Assembly: GCA_035798135.1 (NCBI GenBank)
Contig: JAPFBR010000002.1
Location: forward strand, 1-64,000
Origin: Sediminicola sp035798135
GTDB taxonomy: Bacteria; Bacteroidota; Bacteroidia; Flavobacteriales; Flavobacteriaceae
Direction: 5' to 3'
Length of the DNA: 64,000 nucleotides
Position 1 is the stretch's first letter, and each line of letters begins with the position of its first letter. Of the stretch, positions 7,176 to 15,384 are shown piece after piece. The notes beneath the pieces were generated by a model. The model worked only from the letters and a program-made list of their open reading frames with translations, had not been told where the DNA came from and did not search any database. The position numbers and the translations under genes are program-made.

Positions 7176-8021
7176 ATGGTAAATTTTAATGGTGACATCC
7201 TTTCCAAAGACACACTTTTTCTCAATCAAGAAAATAGGGGGCTTAAGTATGGGGATGGTCTCTTTGAAACCATACGCGTGGTCAATGGAAAAATTTTCTT
7301 TTGGGAAGACCATTACCTTCGCCTGATGTCCTCTATGCGTATTATGCGTATGGAAATTCCTATGAATTTTACCATGGAATTCTTGGAAGGACAACTGATG
7401 GATACTGTAGCTTCCAATGACCTGGATAATGCACCTGCCCGGGTACGTTTGTCCGTTTTTAGAAACAATGGAGGATATTACTTGCCAGAAACCAATGAGA
7501 TTTCCTATGTAATTGAGGTAGGGGCGTTGGACTCGCCATTCTTCTTGATTCAAAAGCAGGATTATGTCGTAGAGCTATTCAAGGATTTCTATGTAAATCC
7601 CGATATGCTTTCAACGTTGAAGTCCAATAATAGGGCCATAAACGTTGTAGGAAGTATCTATGCAAAGGAAAATGGGTATCAAAACTGTTTGTTGCTCAAT
7701 AATCAAAAACAAGTAGTGGAGGCTTTAAATGGTAATTTGTTTTTGGTGATGGGGAACATAATCAAGACCCCTCCAAAAAAAGATGGATGTCTCAATGGAA
7801 TAATTCGTAAGAAATTGATAGAAATAGTGGGTAAGCTGGAAGCCTACACCTTGGAAGAGGTCTCTATTTCTCCTTTTGAACTTCAGAAGGCCGATGAAAT
7901 TTTCATTACAAATGCCATCGTAGGGATCCAACCAATTACGAAGTATCGCAAAAAGAATTTTGAAACAAAAGTTGCAGCAGACTTATTGGGTAAATTAAAT
8001 GCTATAGCTAGACTCGGCTAG
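7176..8021 (+). CDS. class IV PLP-dependent aminotransferase
   Basis: The start is set at MVNFNGDILSKD, because the upstream in-frame ATG adds only seven residues of no family character. The product has 281 residues. Fold-type IV marks are NRGLKYGDGLFETIRV near the N-terminus, a Lys in LKSNNRAINV that should form the Schiff base with PLP, and EALNGNLFLV for the cofactor phosphate region. Members are branched-chain or D-amino-acid aminotransferases, or 4-amino-4-deoxychorismate lyases; the sequence alone does not decide between them. Its 3' end overlaps the convergent yqgE-like gene by 4 bp. Confidence 0.85.
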   Translation: MVNFNGDILSKDTLFLNQENRGLKYGDGLFETIRVVNGKIFFWEDHYLRLMSSMRIMRMEIPMNFTMEFLEGQLMDTVASNDLDNAPARVRLSVFRNNGGYYLPETNEISYVIEVGALDSPFFLIQKQDYVVELFKDFYVNPDMLSTLKSNNRAINVVGSIYAKENGYQNCLLLNNQKQVVEALNGNLFLVMGNIIKTPPKKDGCLNGIIRKKLIEIVGKLEAYTLEEVSISPFELQKADEIFITNAIVGIQPITKYRKKNFETKVAADLLGKLNAIARLG

Positions 8022-8578
8022 TTAAGATTGGGATTTTCAGGAAAATTGGACCATAGGACATACTCACCGCCCAACTCGATCATTTTTTCCTTCCAAAATG
8101 TATTGGCCGATTTATGGATGATATCACTCTTGTATTCGTTGTTCACGACCACCCATGACTTTGAAGTTAGTTCTTGATCCAACTGTAACGAGTTCCAACC
8201 GGAATAACCTAAGAAAAATCGGATATCCTTTTCCGTTATGAGCCCTTTATTAATGAGATCTACAATATTTTCGAAATTGCCCCCCCAATAGATGCCATGT
8301 GAAATCTCTATGCTTTCAGCAATTAAATCAGGTACTTTATGTATGAAGTATAGGTTATCCTGTTCCACAGGTCCACCATTGTAAACCTGGAAGGGTACGC
8401 TAATTTCAGTGACCAATTCGTTGATGCTGTACATCAGAGGTTTGTTAAGAATAAACCCTACAGAGCCCTCTTGATTGTGTTCGGCAATCAAAACTACGGA
8501 CCTGTTAAAAGAAACATCGCCGGTAAGTGTTGGTTCTGCAATTAAAAGCTTCCCCTTTTTTGGTTTAATGCTTACCAT
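8018..8578 (-). CDS. YqgE/AlgH family protein
   Basis: The start MVSIKPKKGKLLIAEPTL is chosen because family members begin this way; a longer frame would run back into the terminator hairpin of the upstream HU gene. The product is 186 residues. Typical features are GKLLIAEPTLTGDVSFNRSVVLI at the N-terminus, GSVGFILNKPL, and YNGGPVEQDNLYFIH in the middle. The DUF179 family is conserved and cytoplasmic, with no settled biochemical role. It is convergent with the aminotransferase gene. Confidence 0.88.
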   Translation of the reverse strand: MVSIKPKKGKLLIAEPTLTGDVSFNRSVVLIAEHNQEGSVGFILNKPLMYSINELVTEISVPFQVYNGGPVEQDNLYFIHKVPDLIAESIEISHGIYWGGNFENIVDLINKGLITEKDIRFFLGYSGWNSLQLDQELTSKSWVVVNNEYKSDIIHKSANTFWKEKMIELGGEYVLWSNFPENPNLN

Positions 8579-8622
8579 AACATATGGGGTTTTTATTAAA
8601 AATAAGACAAATCTTATTAAAA

Positions 8623-8656
8623 ACAAAAAGGCACTCCATTTTAGGAGTGCCTTTTC
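8623..8656 (-). terminator. terminator of the HU gene
   Basis: AAAAGGCACTCC and GGAGTGCCTTTT form a perfect stem with a short ATTTTA loop, with T-rich sequence on the minus-strand exit. It lies about 20 bp after the HU stop codon. Confidence 0.8.
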
Positions 8657-8675
8657 CAAATTTATACAATATAAA

Positions 8676-8948
8676 TTAGTTTACTGCACCTGCCAATTCA
8701 GCACCTGCCTTAAACTTTACAACGTTTTTAGCTGCAATTTGGATAGTTTTTCCAGTTTGTGGATTTCTACCTTCCCTTGCTTCTCTTTTAGATACAGACC
8801 AAGATCCGAAACCAACTAAAGAAACTCTTCCACCTTTTTTAAGAGATCCTTCAACATTTCCTAAAAAAGATTCCAAAGATTTCTTTGCTGCTGCTTTTGT
8901 GATGCCAGCGTCTGCTGCCATTGCATCAATTAATTCTGTTTTGTTCAT
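8676..8948 (-). CDS. hup: HU family DNA-binding protein
   Basis: At 90 residues this is the standard length for HU. It starts MNKTELIDAMAADAGITKAAAKKSLESF, the family's helical dimerisation part. The core signature is VSLVGFGSWSVSKREAREGRNPQTGKTIQI (about 42-71), where RNPQTG forms the DNA-intercalating arm tip. It is a nucleoid protein that bends and compacts DNA as a dimer. It is transcribed alone, from a consensus promoter about 45 bp upstream to a strong terminator. Confidence 0.95.
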   Translation of the reverse strand: MNKTELIDAMAADAGITKAAAKKSLESFLGNVEGSLKKGGRVSLVGFGSWSVSKREAREGRNPQTGKTIQIAAKNVVKFKAGAELAGAVN

Positions 8949-8992
8949 AATTGAATCAAATTAAGTGTTGTTAAAATAATTTTATACTCTAA

Positions 8993-9022
8993 CAAATTTA
9001 TACGGATTTGTGGTTAACGCAA
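8993..9022 (-). promoter_or_regulatory. Bacteroidota-type promoter of the HU gene
   Basis: On the minus strand, TTG (complement of CAA at 9020-9022), 19 bp, then TAAATTTG (complement of 8993-9000) matches TTG/TAnnTTTG. The HU start codon is 45 bp downstream. Confidence 0.7.
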
Positions 9023-9123
9023 GTAAAATCAAGGGAAATACCTGATTTTGTTGATAACTTCGAGTGTTTGTTGATAAAGTAGGGTTTTTTCTACATTTCA
9101 TCTAGCCCTTTGGTAGCAAGGCT

Positions 9124-10071
9124 TTAGCGGACATTAGCGTTTTTTAACAAATTTAGGCCATTTAAGACTTCATGTGCAGCCATTCTTCGCTTCCCGGGTA
9201 ATTGTATTTCCAAGAGTTGAATATAGCCTCCTGCAACGGCCACTTTTAGCATCTTTTTGTCGAAAATCAATAGCCCAGCCTCCATATGGTGCACCTCCTC
9301 TTCTTTGGCGGCCGCATAGATCTTCAAAAACAATTCTTCCTCTCCATTATGCAAAGTAGTCCAAGCAGCCGGATAAGGACTAAGGCCCCTTATATGGTTA
9401 TAAATATTGGAAATGGGTAGGGTCCAATTAACTTGGCAGGTCTCTTTATGTATTTTATAAGCTAATTGTAGGTCTCCCGACTGTGATTGCTCAATTGTCT
9501 TAACTTCTCCGGCCTTAATTAGTTCAACCGTTTTGATTACAAGGTCTGCCCCAAGGCGCATCAATTTGTCATGGAGCTCCCCAGCGGTTTCTTCTGGGTC
9601 AATAGCGGTCTTTTCTTGAAGTATAATTTCTCCGGTGTCAATCTTGTCATCTATATAAAAGGTACTGACCCCAGTTTCTTTCTCCCCGTTCATGATGGCC
9701 CAATTGATGGGTGCTGCCCCCCTATAGTGGGGCAGGAGGGAGGCATGCAGATTAAATGTGCCGTATTTAGGCATTTCCCAAACTGCCCTTGGCAGCATTC
9801 TAAAGGCAACAATGATCTGCAGATTTGCATCCAAAGTCTTTAATTCCTCCAAAAACCCCTCATCCTTTAAATTTGTAGGTTGAAGTATTGGCAGATGATG
9901 TGAAACGGCATATTGCTTTACAGCGGATTCATGTAGTTTCCTTCCGCGTCCGGCTGGTTTGTCCGGTGCTGTAATTACCCCGACAATAGTATAGGAGTTT
10001 TGGACCAGCTTGTCCAAAATGGCAACGGCAAAGTCCGGGGTTCCCATAAATACGATTCGTAATGCTTCCAT
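9124..10071 (-). CDS. fmt: methionyl-tRNA formyltransferase
   Basis: The 315-residue length is normal for the family. The N-terminus is RIVFMGTPDFAVAILDKL. The formyl-transfer site is visible as FNLHASLLPHYRGAAPINWAI (about 120-140) with the catalytic Asn/His region, then GVSTFYIDDKIDTGEI. The C-terminal OB-like domain holds the tRNA-binding KIHKETCQVNW segment. It formylates Met on initiator tRNA using 10-formyltetrahydrofolate. It ends a minus-strand run in which recQ lies 1 bp upstream, so co-transcription with recQ and the kinase gene is likely. Confidence 0.96.
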   Translation of the reverse strand: MEALRIVFMGTPDFAVAILDKLVQNSYTIVGVITAPDKPAGRGRKLHESAVKQYAVSHHLPILQPTNLKDEGFLEELKTLDANLQIIVAFRMLPRAVWEMPKYGTFNLHASLLPHYRGAAPINWAIMNGEKETGVSTFYIDDKIDTGEIILQEKTAIDPEETAGELHDKLMRLGADLVIKTVELIKAGEVKTIEQSQSGDLQLAYKIHKETCQVNWTLPISNIYNHIRGLSPYPAAWTTLHNGEEELFLKIYAAAKEEEVHHMEAGLLIFDKKMLKVAVAGGYIQLLEIQLPGKRRMAAHEVLNGLNLLKNANVR

Positions 10072-10072
10072 A

Positions 10073-11968
10073 TTATGTTATTTTATATTCGTTTTTTGAA
10101 GTGATGGCAATATGTCCATCTTCCAACAGCCCCTGTAATACAATCAAAATGGTTTCTTCCCTATATGTAAGGGCCAATAGTAAGTTTCTTGAAGTCTGAT
10201 TGCCAAGGTGCAATATTTTTAAAATATCACCGGCAACCAACTTTTGAATATCCTTATCTATGGTATTTTTACTGAGGCATACATCACAGGTGCCACAGGC
10301 CTTCCGTTCTTCCCCAAAATAGTGTAATAATTGTGTGCTCCTACAGACCTTATCGTTGTTGACGTAAGCTAAAATACTTTCAATATTGTTGATTTTGACC
10401 TGTTGCTGTTCCTTTACTTTTCTAGAAAATATATTGATCGTCCTGTCATCTTCCCTAGGGGCCAAGAAAATAATTTCCAGATCGCTGCTTTGGGCTTTGT
10501 AGTCTACAATTCCATCTGTATGCAATTGTTCCAGTGTTTGATGGATTTTCTCTTCCGGGATGTTTGTTTTTTTGGAGATTAGCACAGGATTTATTTTGGT
10601 CGGATGTTCAAAAATCCCGCCATAAGTCCTTAAAATGGTTTGGATCAAGGGGGCAATGGATTTATGGTTTTCCAAATAATAAAAGACTTGGGCCTTGGTT
10701 CCAATAAATTGAAGGGTTATCCTTTTTGAAAAGGATTCCGATAATGATATCACTGAATTTTGATCGAGAATGCGCAACCCATTATAAGCCAAGGCAGTAT
10801 TTAGCTTATAGGTATCACAAAATTTATTGAAATGAAACTGAAAAGTCTCAGCAATCCCTTCCCCATACGGAATTTGGAAATAGTTGTTTAATTTTCTGTA
10901 GAGCAGTTTTAAAAAATCAACATCCGGAAGCACACTTAAAAATTGCTGTTTTACCTGTTTCTCATCGGACTTATTGAGCACCATCACCGCTTTGGCCGGC
11001 GTACCATCCCTCCCGGCCCTCCCGGCTTCCTGAAAATAATTCTCCAGACTGTCCGGAATCTGATAATGGACCACCAGTTCTACATCGGGCTTATCTATGC
11101 CCATACCAAAGGCATTGGTGGCCACCATGACCTGCACTTTGTTCTCCAGCCATTGCTGCAGCCGCTTCGTTTTTTCTTTCTTTGGAATGCCTCCATGAAA
11201 AAAGGTGGTAGCGCATTTATTGGTATTCAGGAAGTCCGATAGTTCATGGGCGGCCCTTCTTGTTCTAACATAGACAATGGCGCTTTTTTGTAGTCCGAGA
11301 CAAAGCTTTTTTAGTTGGAACTTTTTATCCTCGTTCCATTGCACATGAAAGGAGATGTTATCCCTGGAAAAGGAGTCTTTGTACACAGCAGCGGCTGATA
11401 GCTGAAGGTTTTCAGTTATATCATTGGCAACTTTAGGGGTGGCCGTAGCCGTAAGGGCTATTATTGGAGTTTCCGGTAGCAGTTCCCTTAGAATATTACA
11501 GTTGAGATAAGCCGGTCTAAAATCGTTCCCCCATTGCGAGATACAATGGGCCTCATCTATGGCGATTAGGTTAATGTTCATCTGTTGGATGCGTTCCTGT
11601 ACCAGTTCTTGTTGCAACCGCTCTGGCGATAGGTAAAGGAACTTATAGTTGCCGTACAGACAATTATCGAGCAGGTCTATGACTTCATCAAAAGAAATGC
11701 CTCCTGTTAGGGATATGGCCTTGATGCCCTTGCTCTTTAGTGCGTCAACTTGGTTTTGGATCAATGCAATTAAAGGGGATACCACAATGCAAAGTCCCTC
11801 CTTGGCCATGGCGGGGACTTGATAGCACAAAGATTTTCCTCCACCTGTTGGAAGTAGGGCAAGGACATCCCTTCCTTGGATCACGGTCTCTATAATTTGT
11901 TCCTGTGACCCCCTAAATTCGGAAAAGCCCCAATATTTTTCTAAAATCTCCTGAGGGTCCTTAACCAC
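10073..11968 (-). CDS. recQ: RecQ-type ATP-dependent DNA helicase
   Basis: The 631-residue protein has the helicase core from about residue 10 to 340: Walker A LLPTGGGKSLCYQ, DEAH in IAIDEAHCISQWG, LTATATPKV, and motif VI QEAGRAGRDG at about 313-322. The zinc-binding Cys cluster (C...C-G-T-C-D-V-C), which in E. coli RecQ follows the core directly, is here near residues 543-566, after about 170 residues containing winged-helix-like segments. A short helical C-terminus replaces HRDC. It unwinds DNA 3'-5' in recombination and repair. It lies between a NadR-like kinase gene (2 bp upstream) and fmt. Confidence 0.92.
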   Translation of the reverse strand: MVKDPQEILEKYWGFSEFRGSQEQIIETVIQGRDVLALLPTGGGKSLCYQVPAMAKEGLCIVVSPLIALIQNQVDALKSKGIKAISLTGGISFDEVIDLLDNCLYGNYKFLYLSPERLQQELVQERIQQMNINLIAIDEAHCISQWGNDFRPAYLNCNILRELLPETPIIALTATATPKVANDITENLQLSAAAVYKDSFSRDNISFHVQWNEDKKFQLKKLCLGLQKSAIVYVRTRRAAHELSDFLNTNKCATTFFHGGIPKKEKTKRLQQWLENKVQVMVATNAFGMGIDKPDVELVVHYQIPDSLENYFQEAGRAGRDGTPAKAVMVLNKSDEKQVKQQFLSVLPDVDFLKLLYRKLNNYFQIPYGEGIAETFQFHFNKFCDTYKLNTALAYNGLRILDQNSVISLSESFSKRITLQFIGTKAQVFYYLENHKSIAPLIQTILRTYGGIFEHPTKINPVLISKKTNIPEEKIHQTLEQLHTDGIVDYKAQSSDLEIIFLAPREDDRTINIFSRKVKEQQQVKINNIESILAYVNNDKVCRSTQLLHYFGEERKACGTCDVCLSKNTIDKDIQKLVAGDILKILHLGNQTSRNLLLALTYREETILIVLQGLLEDGHIAITSKNEYKIT

Positions 11969-11970
11969 TT

Positions 11971-12510
11971 TTAATATTTTACTTTATTAAGAATAAAAGT
12001 TAATCTTTCCTCCACTGTGCCTTTGGGGACATGAATGGTATGATAACCATATTTTTGATAACTGGCTTCTAGGCAATCATGGATTTTTAGGGCTTCATCA
12101 AAATTTTCATAGCGCTCTCCATCCATGGAATAAATTTCTTTCCATGGCGGTAAAAGAAATACGGCATCATAGGTATAGGTCTTACAGGCTTCAATAAAAC
12201 TATGATCATATTTTTGGTCAAAACAGTCCATATAGGCAACCACATCCGGTAAGCCACGATCCATAAATACATGCTCCGCTGGGATTTTTGAAGCTTCATG
12301 AAACTGATTGATTCTACCTTCCGTAATTTTTTTACTGAACAAAAGGGGATCGGTTACGAACAGCTGCTGTATACCTTGTTGCCTCGCTTCCAGAGTGATA
12401 CTTCTGGAAATTTCATGGATACATGGAAGCCCCATCAACTCTATTTTGTCAACTATGGATGTTTTTCCGGTGCTAGGCCCGCCTGTAATAACAATTTTTT
12501 TTGGCTCCAA
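11971..12510 (-). CDS. NadR/AAA_28-like P-loop kinase
   Basis: This 179-residue protein has Walker A GGPSTGKTS (9-17) and a Walker B-like FMDRGLPDVVAYMD at about 82-95. The HEISRS segment (33-38) is characteristic of AAA_28 domains related to the ribosylnicotinamide kinase part of NadR. A nucleotide or nucleoside kinase role is likely but the substrate is unknown. It is the first gene of the minus-strand run with recQ and fmt, and is divergent from the DUF493 gene. Confidence 0.8.
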   Translation of the reverse strand: MEPKKIVITGGPSTGKTSIVDKIELMGLPCIHEISRSITLEARQQGIQQLFVTDPLLFSKKITEGRINQFHEASKIPAEHVFMDRGLPDVVAYMDCFDQKYDHSFIEACKTYTYDAVFLLPPWKEIYSMDGERYENFDEALKIHDCLEASYQKYGYHTIHVPKGTVEERLTFILNKVKY

Positions 12511-12576
12511 TAAAAATATTTTATGCTACAAAGTTAATGAAATAGGTACTAGAGTAAAAAATTGCAACAGTTACTT

Positions 12577-12584
12577 TATATTTG
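12577..12584 (+). promoter_or_regulatory. -7 promoter element upstream of the DUF493 gene
   Basis: TATATTTG matches the Bacteroidota -7 consensus TAnnTTTG, 13 bp before the start codon at 12598. A TTG at 12561-12563 is too close for a normal -33 element, so only the -7 half is supported. Confidence 0.45.
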
Positions 12585-12597
12585 CAAAAAGAAAAGT

Positions 12598-12885
12598 ATG
12601 GACACTGAAAAATCTGACGAATTTTACAGAAAGCTAAAAACCCAACTGGAAGAAACCAGTTCATGGCCCTCCGATTACCTCTATAAATTCATAGTTCCCA
12701 CAGACGGGGAGCGCATTGCCCAAATACATAAAATCTTCGATAACACAGGAGCCGTTATAGAATCCAAGCAATCCAAAAAAGGAAAATACACTAGTTTATC
12801 CATTACCGTACACCTTAAAAATGCGGATGCCGTAATTGAGAAATATCAGGAAGTAGGAAAGGTCAAGGGGGTTATATCTCTTTAA
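12598..12885 (+). CDS. DUF493 family protein
   Basis: The start at MDTEKSDEFYRKLKTQLEE gives 95 residues, the usual size of the YbeD/DUF493 family. The body (WPSDYLYKFIVPTDGERIAQIHKIFD, KGKYTSLSITVHLKNADAVIEKYQEV) predicts a small ACT-like alpha/beta fold. Function in this phylum is unknown. It is followed 88 bp later by a DUF4290 gene in the same direction. Confidence 0.85.
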   Translation: MDTEKSDEFYRKLKTQLEETSSWPSDYLYKFIVPTDGERIAQIHKIFDNTGAVIESKQSKKGKYTSLSITVHLKNADAVIEKYQEVGKVKGVISL

Positions 12886-12973
12886 TAATAGTATTTGTAC
12901 CATATTTTTATTAATTTGCAGACCTTATAAGACTTACTTCACTCATTATAACTTTTAAGCAAATTCTTTTAAT

Positions 12974-13624
12974 TTGAATCTAGTAGAAAACATAGAGTAT
13001 AATACTGAGCGCTCGCAGCTCATTATTCCCGAGTACGGAAGACATTTCCAAAAAATGGTTGATCACGCCATATCCATTGAAGATAGGGAGGAACGCAACA
13101 AAATTGCCCAAGCCATCATTAGTGTTATGGGTAATATTCAGCCTCATTTGAGGGATGTTCCCGACTTTCAACATAAGTTATGGGACCAGTTGTTTATCAT
13201 GTCCGACTTTAAATTGGACGTAGACTCCCCTTATCCTATTACGAGTAAGGAGGTCCTACGGAAAAAGCCAGATCCTTTGGCTTATCCACAAAATTTTCCA
13301 AAATATCGTTTTTACGGGAACAACATCAAAAGAATGATTGATGTTGCCGTGGAATGGGAAAGGGGTGACATGAGGGATGGTCTTGAATACGCCATAGCCA
13401 ATCACATGAAAAAATGTTACCTGAATTGGAACAAAGATGTGGTGGACGATAGCGCAATTTTCAAACATTTGTATGAATTGAGCGACGGGCGAATCGATTT
13501 AAAAGGCGAAAACCTTACCGAAAGTGGACAGTTCCTAAAGAACAGGGTTGCCAAAACCCCAAGGAGCAGCAGTCCAAAAAAGAACCAAAGAAGCAATACT
13601 AACCGCGGTAAAAAGCGATACTAA
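12974..13624 (+). CDS. DUF4290 family protein
   Basis: The 216-residue product starts at a TTG codon, giving MNLVENIEYNTERSQLIIPEYGRH, which matches the family's start; no ATG lies nearby upstream in frame. The sequence is largely helical and ends in a basic, low-complexity tail from about residue 190 (RSSSPKKNQRSNTNRGKKRY) that could bind nucleic acid; that is inference. DUF4290 genes are nearly always immediately upstream of murA in Bacteroidota, and here the gap is 14 bp. Confidence 0.88.
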   Translation: MNLVENIEYNTERSQLIIPEYGRHFQKMVDHAISIEDREERNKIAQAIISVMGNIQPHLRDVPDFQHKLWDQLFIMSDFKLDVDSPYPITSKEVLRKKPDPLAYPQNFPKYRFYGNNIKRMIDVAVEWERGDMRDGLEYAIANHMKKCYLNWNKDVVDDSAIFKHLYELSDGRIDLKGENLTESGQFLKNRVAKTPRSSSPKKNQRSNTNRGKKRY

Positions 13625-13638
13625 TATTTTCAACGTAA

Positions 13639-14946
13639 ATGGGCACATTTAGGATTGAAGGTGGTCACCAATTACATGGTGAAATAACACCACAGGGAGC
13701 AAAAAATGAGGCATTGCAAATTCTTTGCGCTGTACTACTGACCTCAGAAAGAGTTACAATAAACAACATCCCCGACATTGTAGACGTCAACAAGCTAATT
13801 TCCTTGTTGGAAGACTTGGGTGTCAAGATCCAAAAGAAAGGCAAGGGGTCGTTTACTTTTAAGGCTGATGATGTGAATTTGGACTACCTCCAGTCCGATC
13901 AGTTCAAGATTGACGGTAGGGGTTTGAGAGGATCCATTATGTTGGTAGGACCCTTATTGGCACGTTTTGGAAAAGGATATATCCCAAAACCCGGGGGCGA
14001 TAAAATTGGTCGTCGTAGATTGGACACCCATTTTGAGGGGTTGATTAAATTGGGGGCAAAATTCAGGTACAACAAAGAAGAATTGTTCTACGGAGTAGAG
14101 GCAAAAAAATTGAAAGGTACCTTTATGCTTCTCGATGAGGCTTCCGTTACGGGTACAGCCAACATCCTGATGGCCGCCGTACTAGCAGAAGGGGAAACCA
14201 CGATTTATAATGCTGCATGCGAGCCCTATATACAACAACTGTGCAAGATGCTCATTAGGATGGGGGCGAAGATCACGGGCGTTGGCTCCAATATGTTGAA
14301 AATTGAAGGAGTTGAAAAATTGGGAGGAACGGAGCATACCATGCTTCCCGATATGATAGAGATTGGGAGTTGGATAGGACTTGCCGCCATGACACAAAGT
14401 GAACTGACCATCAAAAATGTCAGTTGGGACAATTTGGGCCAGATTCCAACTGTTTTTAGAAAACTGGGAATTACCTTGGAACGCAAAGGAGATGATATTT
14501 ATATTCCTGCACACAAAGATGGTTATGAAATACAGAACTATATAGATGGCTCCATTTTAACCATTGCAGATGCCCCTTGGCCAGGACTTACACCAGATTT
14601 ACTGAGTATTATCCTTGTAATGGCAACACAGGCCAAAGGTGAAATTTTGGTTCATCAAAAAATGTTTGAAAGTCGTTTGTTCTTCGTGGATAAACTTATT
14701 GATATGGGGGCGAAAATTATCCTCTGTGATCCCCATAGGGCTACCATAATTGGCCATGATTTTAAGTCGACCTTGAAAGCAACAACCATGGTATCCCCAG
14801 ATATTAGGGCCGGAGTATCTTTGTTGATAGCTGCCTTATCAGCAAAAGGAATCTCTACTATCCACAATATAGAACAGATAGATAGGGGTTACGAGAATAT
14901 CGATGAACGACTTAGGGCCATAGGTGCCAAGATTGTTAGGATCTAG
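13639..14946 (+). CDS. murA: UDP-N-acetylglucosamine 1-carboxyvinyltransferase (MurA), Asp-type active site
   Basis: The 435-residue enzyme catalyses the first committed step of peptidoglycan synthesis, transfer of enolpyruvate from PEP to UDP-GlcNAc. The family's inverse alpha/beta barrel is recognisable: GAKNEALQILCAVLLT (20-35), RGSIMLVGPLLARFG (97-111), and VSPDIRAGVSLLIAALSA near the C-terminus. In the active-site loop the usual GGCxIG is GGDKIG (119-124), so Asp121 (codon 13999-14001) replaces the Cys that fosfomycin alkylates. It is probably co-transcribed with the DUF4290 gene 14 bp upstream, and converges with a membrane protein gene. Confidence 0.95.
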   Translation: MGTFRIEGGHQLHGEITPQGAKNEALQILCAVLLTSERVTINNIPDIVDVNKLISLLEDLGVKIQKKGKGSFTFKADDVNLDYLQSDQFKIDGRGLRGSIMLVGPLLARFGKGYIPKPGGDKIGRRRLDTHFEGLIKLGAKFRYNKEELFYGVEAKKLKGTFMLLDEASVTGTANILMAAVLAEGETTIYNAACEPYIQQLCKMLIRMGAKITGVGSNMLKIEGVEKLGGTEHTMLPDMIEIGSWIGLAAMTQSELTIKNVSWDNLGQIPTVFRKLGITLERKGDDIYIPAHKDGYEIQNYIDGSILTIADAPWPGLTPDLLSIILVMATQAKGEILVHQKMFESRLFFVDKLIDMGAKIILCDPHRATIIGHDFKSTLKATTMVSPDIRAGVSLLIAALSAKGISTIHNIEQIDRGYENIDERLRAIGAKIVRI

Positions 14947-14947
14947 T

Positions 14948-15361
14948 TTAGGAATAGAATAGTTCCACAACACTCCAAACACAAATTAAATTCCATAAAA
15001 TAGTACGAATCCAATTTCTTTTTTCCAGCCGTTGCAAATCTTCTGGGGAAAAGGAGTTGGACGCTATTTTTGCGTGCAGTGGAACAAATATGGAAAATGT
15101 AATGACCCAAAGGGAAAGCACCACGACAAAGCTGCCAACCGAATAAAAGGACTGAGTTTCATAGAACTGAAAACCACTGACAAGCAGTTGCCCCAACATG
15201 AGAGGCATAACAATGTAGGCAATGCGAACCGTATATTTTTGGTGCCAGTTGAACAGATCAGGTGGCGCAAAATATTTAAAGCTTGGGTATACGACGAGTT
15301 GCACCATCCAAATCAGGACAACCAGTCCTAAATCCAAAAGAAGCCGGAATTCTGCAATCAT
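14948..15361 (-). CDS. four-helix integral membrane protein, unknown function
   Basis: This 137-residue hydrophobic protein has membrane segments at about 5-25, 47-65, 75-97 and 117-135. The conserved-looking stretch WMVQLVVYPSFKYF (18-31) resembles small Bacteroidota membrane proteins related to DUF1772-like families, but no catalytic motif is visible. It begins 23 bp after the pirin stop codon on the same strand, so the two may be co-transcribed. Confidence 0.7.
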   Translation of the reverse strand: MIAEFRLLLDLGLVVLIWMVQLVVYPSFKYFAPPDLFNWHQKYTVRIAYIVMPLMLGQLLVSGFQFYETQSFYSVGSFVVVLSLWVITFSIFVPLHAKIASNSFSPEDLQRLEKRNWIRTILWNLICVWSVVELFYS

Positions 15362-15384
15362 GTACTTAGATAATTTGCTGTCGC

